Shown here in pieces: positions 1-5,727 of a DNA stretch of 7,763 bases. The stretch is from Tannerellaceae bacterium (GTDB lineage: Bacteria > Bacteroidota > Bacteroidia > Bacteroidales > Tannerellaceae): assembly GCA_031267775.1 (NCBI GenBank), contig JAIRYL010000192.1, positions 1 to 7,763 on the forward strand, given 5' to 3'. The notes below the pieces were generated by a model, which worked only from the letters and a program-made list of their open reading frames with translations, had not been told where the DNA came from and did not search any database. The position numbers and the translations under genes were made by a program. How positions within the stretch are numbered: position 1 is the first letter of the stretch; each line of letters begins with the position of its first letter.

Positions 1-123
1 TTGATCGGCGTCTTTGTGCGCAAAGAGATCAGGCAGGCTTTGGAGGCTTTCGACCAGCTTGTTTACAGGACAGGAGAAATCATTCGACCGGGAAGAACCG
101 TTAAGCGAAAACCTAAAACCTAA
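1..123 (+). CDS. 3' end of an unidentified protein gene (partial)
   Basis: Frame 1 is open from the first base to a TAA at 121-123, giving 40 codons of a protein whose start lies outside the window. The visible C-terminus begins LIGVFVRKEIRQ and looks like real coding sequence: balanced composition, a probable amphipathic helix (VRKEIRQALEAFDQL), then a basic tail ending in TVKRKPKT. I do not recognise the family. The last codons and the stop are built from a heptamer repeat (AAAACCT, 108-126), so the native C-terminus may have been slightly altered by repeat expansion. No terminator hairpin with a T-run follows directly. Confidence is moderate because only a fragment is visible. Confidence 0.6.
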   Translation: MIGVFVRKEIRQALEAFDQLVYRTGEIIRPGRTVKRKPKT

Positions 124-126
124 AAC
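108..126 (+). repeat. AAAACCT heptamer tandem repeat
   Basis: Two full copies of AAAACCT plus AAAAC in direct tandem. They overlap the final codons and stop of the partial gene at the left edge. Confidence 0.7.
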
Positions 127-167
127 AAAGAGACAGTATTATATGAATTACAAACGATTATGATTAT

Positions 168-227
168 TCCCTCGCGCGTCGCGCCCCCTGCGGCGTCGCT
201 CCAAGGCTCGCGCTTCGCCCTTCGCCC
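168..227 (+). repeat. GC-rich 60-bp dispersed repeat, left copy
   Basis: A very GC-rich block starting TCCCTCGCGCGTCGCG and ending in a doubled TTCGCCC. By direct comparison it matches 7628-7687 in the same orientation at 58 of 60 positions, with no gaps. The match stops sharply on both sides, and the GC content contrasts with the A/T-rich flanks. This makes it a dispersed genomic repeat rather than chance low complexity. No coding role is apparent. Confidence 0.85.
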
Positions 228-229
228 TC

Positions 230-280
230 CTAAGGAAAAGCCCGCCCGCATGTCAAATGCAGGACAGGCTTATCCTTTAG
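230..280. other. Composite hairpin between GC-rich repeat and A-tract array
   Basis: An outer imperfect stem pairs CTAAGGAAAAGCC (230-242) with GGCTTATCCTTTAG (267-280), with one mismatch and one bulged base. An inner perfect stem GCAT/ATGC (248-251 with 257-260) closes a GTCAA loop. No T-run follows on either strand, so it is not a canonical intrinsic terminator. It may be a cruciform-forming or RNA-processing element, or part of the neighbouring repeat. Confidence 0.45.
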
Positions 281-333
281 AAATGAAAAATAAATAACGT
301 ATACCCGGAATAACCCATAAAATGGAAAATAAT

Positions 334-716
334 ACACATGCAAAAAAATCTTTGACACATGCAAAAAAAATATTGACGCATACAAAAAAAATCCTGCACA
401 TGTAAAAAAATATTTGACTCATGCAAAAAAAAATCTTGATACATACAAAAAAAATCCTGCACATGTAAAAAAAATATTGACGCATGCAAAAAAAATCCTT
501 CACATATAAAAAAATATTTGACTCATGCAAAAAAAAAATCTTGACACACATAAAAAAAATCCTGCACATGTAAAAAAATCTTTTACTTATGTAAAAAAAA
601 ATCTTGACGCATGCAAAAAAAGTCCTGCACATGTAAAAAAATCTTTGACTTATGTAAAAAAAATCCTGACACATGCAAAAAAAACCGTTGTATGTGTGGA
701 GGAAACCGTCGAATAT
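334..716 (+). repeat. Array of about 18 degenerate 21-bp repeats with phased A-tracts
   Basis: Degenerate tandem units of 20-23 bp, each with a CATG-like head, a run of 7 to 10 A residues, and a tail such as TCTTTGAC, TCTTGAC or TCCTGCA. I count 17 A-tracts. The first is centred near 345 and the last near 680.5, giving a mean spacing of about 20.97 bp. Unit lengths vary mainly through A-tract length, but 22-bp units tend to be followed by 20-bp units, so the period is restored. A 63-bp superunit is visible at 399-461, 503-566 and 567-629, and partly from 630. Beyond 685 the units lose their A-tracts. One frame on the + strand encodes heptapeptides of the type HVKKSLT, and all three minus-strand frames lack stops by composition. 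I annotate it as a repeat rather than a gene. Confidence 0.85.
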
Positions 717-737
717 GTGAAAGTTTTTTTTAAATAA

Positions 738-987
738 GTGTTTTCGGGCAAATTTCACGCAAAAAAATGATTTGTTCCTTTATTTTTCAGTATTTCTTTT
801 TTCCCCGGTATAATCTTTACGGTAAAATTGATTCAGGAGGCGTCTGGTAAATCCAGACCGCATTGGTGCAGCATCTTAAACCGAATTTCATCATTTTTTA
901 CTTACTTGTTTTTTTGTATGTGATTTTTTTATATAATAATCTACTTCTATTTACGTTCTTCCAATAGTCAATCCTTATTTTATTTTT
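738..987. other. Gene-free leader region upstream of the GH9 gene
   Basis: About 250 A/T-rich bases with T-runs precede the GH9 start. They hold a short perfect inverted repeat, GTCTGG/CCAGAC (842-847 with 853-858, loop TAAAT), extendable to GCG/CGC with a bulged C. Two TATAAT-like strings occur (809-814 and near 932-937), but I find no full TAnnTTTG match, so the GH9 promoter cannot be placed with confidence. No ORF here looks real. Confidence 0.4.
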
Positions 988-2760
988 ATGAAAGCAATCC
1001 ATTTTTACAACCCTTTCCTGTTCCTGTTATTCTTTTGTTTATGTACTTCCTGTACCCAAAAAGAACTTGAAACGAATGATTCGATTCGGTTGAACCAAGT
1101 AGGTTTTTATCCCTCCGAAGAGAAATTGGCCGTGGTTGTTGCCGAAGAAGCAGCTTATAAAAAATTCTCGGTACGTAATCTGAAAACGAATCAAACGGTC
1201 TTTAAAGGCGTGGCGTCTCCGCCGCGCTCGTCTTCCTTCTCGCCTAAAAAAACAGCCGTATTATCATTTTCGGAAATAGAAACGCCGGGACGTTATCAGA
1301 TTGAAATACCATCGATCGGAAAGTCCGAACCATTTGATATTAAAGGGCGTCTCTTACAAGATATGGCATTGGCGGGATTAAAAGCTTTTTATTATCAGCG
1401 TACGGCTATACCGATAGAAGAACCCTACGCCGGGAAATGGAATCGTCCGGCCGGGCATCCGGATGATAACGTGATGATACACCCTTCTGCCGCTTCGCCC
1501 GGCAGGCCGGCCGGCAGTTTTATTTCGTCGCCCAAAGGGTGGTATGACGCCGGCGACTATAATAAATATGTCGTAAATTCCGGGTTTACGGTTGGCGTAC
1601 TGCTTTCGCTTTTTGAAGATTACCCCGCGTATGTTATGCAAATGAATACCCAAATCCCCGAAAGCGCCAATACTACGCCCGACCTTTTAGACGAAATCTA
1701 TTGGAATCTGGCCTGGATGTTAACGATGCAGGATCCGGCAGACGGAGGCGTCTATCACAAATTAACCACTCCCGGATTTGAAGGGTTCATTACGCCTGCC
1801 GATTGCCGGAAACAGCGATATGTAATTGCCAAAACGGCGACTGCCGCCTTAGACTTTGCGGCTTCCATGGCGCAGGCGTCGCGCATCTTTACAGCGGTTG
1901 AAGCGGATTATCCCGGCCTCTCCGACAAGATGCTGGAAGCTTCTCGCCGCGCTTTTGATTGGGCTGTGAAAAATCCGGACGCGCTGTACAAACAGGAAGA
2001 AATGAATAAGCGTTTTAAACCGGCCATTACAACCGGGGCGTATGGCGACCGTTCGGCAGACGACGAGTTTTTTTGGGCGGCAACCGAATTATATATTACT
2101 ACCGGCGAAAATATATATTTGAACTTGGCTGAAAAATACGCTCCCAAGCATTTTACGCTTCCTGTATGGAGTAATGTGAGCGGAATGGGTTGCCTGTCGA
2201 TGGTTCGTTACGGACAATCCTTAAACGAAAAAGGAAAGATATTGGCAGATAAAATGAAAGCGCGGCTGCTGGTATATGCCGATAGCGCCGCCAAAAACGC
2301 GGAGCTATCGCCCTATGCCGCCGCGTATGGACGCGAAGCAAAGGATTTTTTCTGGGGATGTAATTCGGATGCGGCGTCTAACCAGGGAATGGTTTTCCTC
2401 GTCGCCTGGCTTCTGACAAACGATACGAAATACCTGACGAATGCCATCCGGAATATGGATTATATTTTAGGAAGAAATGCCACAGGATATTGCTACATTA
2501 CAGGTTATGGGTATAAAAGCCCGATGCATCCGCATCACCGCCTTTCGGCAAGCGACGGTATAGAAGAACCTATACCCGGTTTTTTAACCGGAGGCCCTAA
2601 TCCGGGTAAACAGGATAGATGCGAATATCCTTCGGATATACCGGATGAATGCTACATAGATGTTGAACCTTCTTATGCATCTAACGAAATAGCGATTAAC
2701 TGGCAAAGTTTATTTACCTATTTCGCCATTGCTCTGGATGCATCCCTTACGGCAAACTAA
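988..2760 (+). CDS. Glycoside hydrolase family 9 lipoprotein (endoglucanase/cellodextrinase type)
   Basis: This 590-residue protein is predicted to hydrolyse beta-1,4-glucans (cellulose, mixed-linkage glucan or related oligosaccharides) at the cell envelope. Residues 1-22 form a hydrophobic signal ending in CTSC, so Cys22 is the likely lipidation site, although the -3 position (Cys) departs from the usual Leu. Residues about 32-120 match the N-terminal Ig-like domain of GH9 enzymes (IRLNQVGFYP near the start). The catalytic alpha/alpha-barrel follows. Its hallmark is GWYDAGDYNKYV with Asp187 and Asp190 as the base pair. Further signatures are the histidine segment SPMHPHHR (H514, H516, H517), DVEPSY around residue 558, and YASNEIAINW with Glu567 as the probable acid. 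The domain order and length fit a complete enzyme. The ATG at 988 is chosen because it yields the signal peptide directly. No SusC/SusD pair lies beside it. Exact substrate is unknown. Confidence 0.93.
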   Translation: MKAIHFYNPFLFLLFFCLCTSCTQKELETNDSIRLNQVGFYPSEEKLAVVVAEEAAYKKFSVRNLKTNQTVFKGVASPPRSSSFSPKKTAVLSFSEIETPGRYQIEIPSIGKSEPFDIKGRLLQDMALAGLKAFYYQRTAIPIEEPYAGKWNRPAGHPDDNVMIHPSAASPGRPAGSFISSPKGWYDAGDYNKYVVNSGFTVGVLLSLFEDYPAYVMQMNTQIPESANTTPDLLDEIYWNLAWMLTMQDPADGGVYHKLTTPGFEGFITPADCRKQRYVIAKTATAALDFAASMAQASRIFTAVEADYPGLSDKMLEASRRAFDWAVKNPDALYKQEEMNKRFKPAITTGAYGDRSADDEFFWAATELYITTGENIYLNLAEKYAPKHFTLPVWSNVSGMGCLSMVRYGQSLNEKGKILADKMKARLLVYADSAAKNAELSPYAAAYGREAKDFFWGCNSDAASNQGMVFLVAWLLTNDTKYLTNAIRNMDYILGRNATGYCYITGYGYKSPMHPHHRLSASDGIEEPIPGFLTGGPNPGKQDRCEYPSDIPDECYIDVEPSYASNEIAINWQSLFTYFAIALDASLTAN

Positions 2761-2787
2761 GGAGGCGTATGGGGAAATAACGCCCAG

Positions 2788-3240
2788 TCATATCAATTCC
2801 CTGTACAAAGGGATATCGTTTAAAAAAGCATAGGACTGTTTTCCATAATCAATCCGGCAGCAATAATGATGCAACCCGTTGCTAACAACCAGATAAGGTA
2901 CTCGTAACGAGATATTATAACGGGTTATCTGATCAAATACGGTATGATTGACTGCAATACCCGGCGCTTTATATTCTATAATCATTAGCGGCGTTAAAAA
3001 GCGATTATAGACAAGGGTGTCGCACCGTTTGATTGTGTTATTCAGGCGAATCGTTATTTCATTAGCCAGTAATTCCATGGGAAACTCTCTCTCTGTCCTC
3101 AGGAAATTAATAAAATGTTGACGAACCCATTCTTCGGGCGTAAGCGCCACATATTTACGCCGTAACGGGTCGAATATGACAGGCTTTCCGTCTTTCTTAC
3201 TTACTTTGGCCTCAAATTCGGGCAGATTTAATGAAAGCAT
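2788..3240 (-). CDS. HsdR N-terminal-like PD-(D/E)XK protein
   Basis: A 150-residue cytoplasmic protein resembling the isolated N-terminal nuclease-like domain of type I restriction R subunits (Pfam HSDR_N_2 type). Early residues (FDPLRRKYVALTPEEWVRQH) are typical of the small Bacteroidetes members. The nuclease motif is visible as Asp74 (RCDTLVY), then Glu89-x-Lys91 (IIEYKAP), followed by QxxxY (Gln104 to Tyr108), the last also found in RecB-like nucleases. Key residues are intact, so nuclease activity is plausible but unproven. There is no helicase motor, specificity or methylase gene nearby, so it is not a restriction system. It is divergent from amn-holA with 41 bp between starts, and a TACCTTTG -7 element lies just upstream on its strand. 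I recall this neighbourhood from other Bacteroidales, which suggests a housekeeping role in DNA metabolism. The real substrate is unknown. Confidence 0.85.
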   Translation of the reverse strand: MLSLNLPEFEAKVSKKDGKPVIFDPLRRKYVALTPEEWVRQHFINFLRTEREFPMELLANEITIRLNNTIKRCDTLVYNRFLTPLMIIEYKAPGIAVNHTVFDQITRYNISLRVPYLVVSNGLHHYCCRIDYGKQSYAFLNDIPLYRELI

Positions 3241-3244
3241 TTAC

Positions 3245-3252
3245 TATATTTG
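3245..3252 (+). promoter_or_regulatory. Putative -7 element for amn-holA
   Basis: TATATTTG fits the Bacteroidetes -7 consensus TAnnTTTG and ends 29 bases before the amn ATG at 3282. This implies a leader of roughly 20-25 bases. No good -33 TTTG is seen at the expected distance; that position lies inside the divergent gene. Confidence 0.5.
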
Positions 3253-3266
3253 TCCTTACTAAACAT

Positions 3267-3274
3267 CAAAGGTA
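3267..3274 (-). promoter_or_regulatory. Putative -7 element for the HsdR-N-like gene
   Basis: Read on the minus strand this is TACCTTTG, an exact fit to TAnnTTTG, 26 bases upstream of the minus-strand ATG. CTTG, 3 of 4 matches to the -33 TTTG, lies 19 bases further upstream at 3294-3297, inside the start of amn. The two divergent promoters therefore interleave. Confidence 0.55.
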
Positions 3275-3281
3275 CTTATTT

Positions 3282-4058
3282 ATGAAGACAAAACAAGAAA
3301 TTGTTGAAAACTGGCTTCCGCGTTATACAGACAGGACATTAGATGATTTCCCGTACTATATATTACTTACAAACTTTGCCAGATACGTCGAACTTTTCGC
3401 CGAACATTTCGGCGTTGAGATAAAAGGGCTGAAAAGTTCCATGCCTAATGCGTCGAACGGCCAAATGATGGTCATAAATTTCGGTATGGGAAGCGCTAAC
3501 GCCGCTACCGTTATGGACCTGTTATCAGCCGTTAAGCCCAAAGCCGCTTTATTTCTCGGCAAATGCGGAGGATTAAAGCAAGCCAATAAAGAAGGAGATT
3601 TTCTTCTCCCCATCGCCGCCGTGCGAGGCGAAGGGACTTCAAATGAATATTTGCCGCCCGAAGTGCCTTCATTGCCGGCTTTCTCCATGCTTCGCGCTAT
3701 TTCGTCGGCCATCCGCGATAATGGTTACGATTACTGGACAGGCACTGTATATACCACAAACAGACGTGTATGGGAGTATGACGATAGCTTTAAAGAATAT
3801 CTTAGGAAAACCCATGCTACCGGTATCGATATGGAAACGGCCACTTTGCTTACGGCCGGTTTTGCCAATAAAATTCCTACCGGCGCCTTATTAATGATTT
3901 CCGATATGCCTTTAATTGAAAGCGGCGTAAAAACGGAAGAGAGCGATAAAAGAATTACGCAACAGTTTGCAGGTTTACATGTAAAAATGGGCATAGAAAC
4001 CTTGCAACAAATTATTGACGGTAAGAAAACCATACAACATATACGTTTTAGCTGGTAA
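3282..4058 (+). CDS. amn: AMP nucleosidase (short Bacteroidetes form)
   Basis: A 258-residue cytoplasmic enzyme of the purine nucleoside phosphorylase/UDP phosphorylase fold. It is predicted to hydrolyse AMP to adenine and ribose 5-phosphate in purine turnover. Visible family signatures are NFGMGSANAA (residues 67-75, phosphate/ribose region), LGKCGG (92-97), the conserved RGEGTSNEYLPPEVPSLPAF block (115-134), GIDMETA (181-187, with Glu185 as ribose contact) and ISDMP with Asp208 as catalytic acid. It lacks the extra N-terminal domain of the long E. coli Amn and has the length of the AMN-like subgroup. A longer reading from 3231 exists, but its added residues overlap the promoter and do not resemble the family; MKTKQEIVENWLPRYTDRTL is the family-like start. 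holA follows after 5 bases, so the two are probably co-transcribed. Substrate assignment rests on family resemblance. Confidence 0.9.
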   Translation: MKTKQEIVENWLPRYTDRTLDDFPYYILLTNFARYVELFAEHFGVEIKGLKSSMPNASNGQMMVINFGMGSANAATVMDLLSAVKPKAALFLGKCGGLKQANKEGDFLLPIAAVRGEGTSNEYLPPEVPSLPAFSMLRAISSAIRDNGYDYWTGTVYTTNRRVWEYDDSFKEYLRKTHATGIDMETATLLTAGFANKIPTGALLMISDMPLIESGVKTEESDKRITQQFAGLHVKMGIETLQQIIDGKKTIQHIRFSW

Positions 4059-4063
4059 ATACG

Positions 4064-5071
4064 ATGGAGTTTCAGGAAATATGTGAAAATATAAAAAACA
4101 GGAAATTTGCGCCTGTTTATATTTTAATGGGTGAAGAATCTTTTTTTATCGATCGGATAACCGATTTGTTACTCGAACAGGTTGTGCCCGAAGCAGCGCG
4201 TGATTTTGACCAAATCGTCCTGTATGGAAGCGATATCCATGCTATACAGATTATTGAAACAGCCCGTCGCTTTCCCATGACGTCCGAGTATCAACTTGTA
4301 GTTGTACGCGAAGCCCAGCAGGTGCGGGATATTGAGATGTTGGCTCATTATGTAAAAAACCCGATGCGATCTACTGTTTTAGCGATTAATTACAAATATG
4401 GTACATTAGATAAAAGAAAGTCGTTAGCCGTTATCGCCAATAAAATGGGTGTTTTATTCGAATCAAAGAAGATACAAGATTATAAAATACCCGCTTTTAT
4501 TGGCTCTTTTCTAAAAGAGCGGTCTACGGATATTGATCCGAAAGCGGCGCAAATGTTAGCTGATTTTTTAGGCAATGATATAAGCCGGATCAGTAAAGAA
4601 CTTGATAAATTGGCTTTGCTACTGTCTGGAAACAAGCATAAGAAAATTACGCCTGAGCTTGTTGAACAAAATATCGGAATCAGTAAAGAATATAATAACT
4701 TTGAATTATTAAAAGCGGTTACAGTGAAAGATGTACTAAAGGCTAACAGGATTGCGCAATACTTTGAAAAAAATCCGAAAAGTAATCCTTTACAGAAGAT
4801 CCTTTCCGTATTTTTCAACTATTTTTCAAACCTGCTGATTTGTCAATATTCAAAAGACACTTCCCAGACCGGTATAATGAATACATTAGGATTGTATAGC
4901 GCATTCCAGACAAAAGACTATCTAAACGGATTGAAATATTTCTCGCCCCTGAAAGTATTCAATCTCATTGGCGATATCCGCACAGCCGACGCCCGGTCGA
5001 AAGGAATAGACAACGCCTCTGCCTCGGACAGCGAATTACTAAAAGAATTACTCTATAAAATGCTTCACTGA
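4064..5071 (+). CDS. holA: DNA polymerase III subunit delta (clamp-loader wrench subunit)
   Basis: A 335-residue HolA. In the clamp-loader complex with tau/gamma and delta', the delta subunit binds the beta sliding clamp and opens one interface so it can be loaded on primed DNA. The N-terminal AAA+-like domain begins with the typical FAPVYILMGEESFFIDRITD (residues 15-34). It has no working Walker A P-loop, as expected because delta does not bind ATP. A middle lid-like helical region contains MLADFLGNDISRISKELDKL. The C-terminal collar-like helices run from about residue 210, with KNPKSNPLQKILSVFFNYFS near 250. Length is normal for the family. It starts 5 bases after amn, without a Shine-Dalgarno sequence, so translation is probably coupled within the amn-holA transcript. 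Two hairpins follow the stop. This is an essential replication gene, and I see no defect. Confidence 0.95.
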   Translation: MEFQEICENIKNRKFAPVYILMGEESFFIDRITDLLLEQVVPEAARDFDQIVLYGSDIHAIQIIETARRFPMTSEYQLVVVREAQQVRDIEMLAHYVKNPMRSTVLAINYKYGTLDKRKSLAVIANKMGVLFESKKIQDYKIPAFIGSFLKERSTDIDPKAAQMLADFLGNDISRISKELDKLALLLSGNKHKKITPELVEQNIGISKEYNNFELLKAVTVKDVLKANRIAQYFEKNPKSNPLQKILSVFFNYFSNLLICQYSKDTSQTGIMNTLGLYSAFQTKDYLNGLKYFSPLKVFNLIGDIRTADARSKGIDNASASDSELLKELLYKMLH

Positions 5072-5079
5072 AAACATGA

Positions 5080-5126
5080 AGGCTCTGATTGAAAATATTT
5101 GGATGGTTTATTTTCGGTCAGAGCCT
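5080..5126. other. 17-bp hairpin downstream of holA
   Basis: AGGCTCTGATTGAAAAT (5080-5096) pairs along its whole length with ATTTTCGGTCAGAGCCT (5110-5126). Fifteen Watson-Crick pairs and two adjacent wobble pairs form in the plus-strand RNA, around a 13-base loop. It starts 9 bases after the holA stop. It is followed by A7 on the plus strand, so it lacks a U-tract. It may protect the 3' end of the amn-holA mRNA or act with the next hairpin. Confidence 0.6.
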
Positions 5127-5165
5127 AAAAAAACAGGGGGGCGTATTTTTGATACGCCCCCCTGT
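5127..5165 (-). terminator. Rho-independent terminator of the small lipoprotein gene
   Basis: A perfect 14-bp stem (5133-5146 with 5152-5165; GC-rich, with six consecutive G:C pairs) closes a 5-base loop. On the minus strand it is followed at once by T7 (5133-5127). It lies 17 bases beyond the stop of the minus-strand lipoprotein gene, which is the expected place. On the plus strand there is no U-tract after it, so it is directional, although it could still slow polymerase leaving holA. Confidence 0.88.
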
Positions 5166-5182
5166 GATTCTCCAAGCAAATA

Positions 5183-5575
5183 TTAATTGCCGCTCATAGC
5201 TTTCGTCGCCGCATCCGTCAGTCTTTGACCTAACTCGGTAAATTTCTGAACTTGTTCGGGCGTAAGTTGCTGAACTTCTGTTTGAAGTTCTCCGGATATA
5301 TCCGCCAATTCTTGCGATATTTTTGTATATTCAGCTATTGCGTCGGCGTCTCCGCTTTGGAATTTTCCTTCTTCGTAAAGCTTGATCATTTTATTTACTA
5401 AAGCTTCGTATTTTACCAAAACGCCGCTATCTTCCGCAGGCGCAACCGTTTCTACTTCGGTTTCGGGAGCGGCGGCGGCGTCGTCGGATGAAGCTTTGTC
5501 CGAAGTTTTTCCGCCGCAAGCAATCATAGACAAAGAAAATGTCAGAACGACAAACATTAAATAAAATTTTTTCAT
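5183..5575 (-). CDS. Small helical lipoprotein of unknown function
   Basis: A 130-residue predicted lipoprotein. Residues 1-20 are a type II signal peptide (MKKFYLMFVVLTFSLSMIAC) with Cys20 as the lipidated residue. Residues 21 to about 50 are a low-complexity linker rich in Ala, Glu, Asp, Ser and Thr, probably a flexible stalk from the membrane. Residues 52-130 look wholly alpha-helical and may form a helical hairpin or short coiled coil: YEALVNKMIKLYEEGKF, then a second helix through ISGELQ, then LTPEQVQKFTELGQRL. I see no catalytic motif and do not recognise a named family. The gene is monocistronic by its signals: a TAGATTTG -7 element upstream and a strong terminator after it, suggesting substantial independent expression. 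A structural or binding role in the periplasm or at the outer membrane is an inference. Confidence 0.85.
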   Translation of the reverse strand: MKKFYLMFVVLTFSLSMIACGGKTSDKASSDDAAAAPETEVETVAPAEDSGVLVKYEALVNKMIKLYEEGKFQSGDADAIAEYTKISQELADISGELQTEVQQLTPEQVQKFTELGQRLTDAATKAMSGN

Positions 5576-5621
5576 TTTTGTTTTCTTTTAGAGTTAGAAA
5601 CTAAATTATTATTAGAAGAAG

Positions 5622-5629
5622 CAAATCTA
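5622..5629 (-). promoter_or_regulatory. Putative promoter of the small lipoprotein gene
   Basis: On the minus strand this reads TAGATTTG, a full match to TAnnTTTG. A TTTC, 3 of 4 matches to the -33 TTTG, lies upstream at 5648-5651 with an 18-base gap, close to the usual 19-20. It is 46 bases before the start codon and is followed by an A/T-rich leader without Shine-Dalgarno. Confidence 0.6.
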
Positions 5630-5727
5630 TATTAATAAATCCATACTGAAAGATTTATTCTATAAAAAAAATATAAAATTTACATTTATATAACAGGAAT
5701 TATTTTTTATAGCATAATTATCTTTAA

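Noticed and set aside
108..126. Telomere-like repeat
   Set aside because: Fewer than three heptamer copies in what looks like ordinary bacterial DNA; simple tandem duplication is enough.
334..716. CRISPR array
   Set aside because: Units are contiguous and all alike, without distinct spacers, and the 21-bp period is too short. No cas gene is present.
270..758. 162-codon minus-strand ORF through the A-tract array (FFYMCRIFF-type repeats)
   Set aside because: The repeat unit has no stop codon in any minus-strand frame, so a long ORF is expected by composition. Unit lengths of 20-22 bp change the frame along the array, and the product is a Phe/Cys-rich sequence without a plausible fold.
842..858. 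Known riboswitch
   Set aside because: Only one short stem is supported, and no conserved core of a riboswitch class I know could be recognised.
1378..1653. Antisense ORFs inside GH9, amn, holA and the sulfatase
   Set aside because: They lie wholly within well-supported genes on the opposite strand or in another frame and show no independent family signature.
2764..2784. Terminator between GH9 and the convergent HsdR-N-like gene
   Set aside because: Only a 5-bp stem (GGCGT/ACGCC) with an 11-base loop and no T-run on either strand; too weak to call.
3231..3281. Longer amn start at 3231
   Set aside because: It would overlap the divergent gene's start and the proposed promoter, and the 17 added residues do not look like the family N-terminus.
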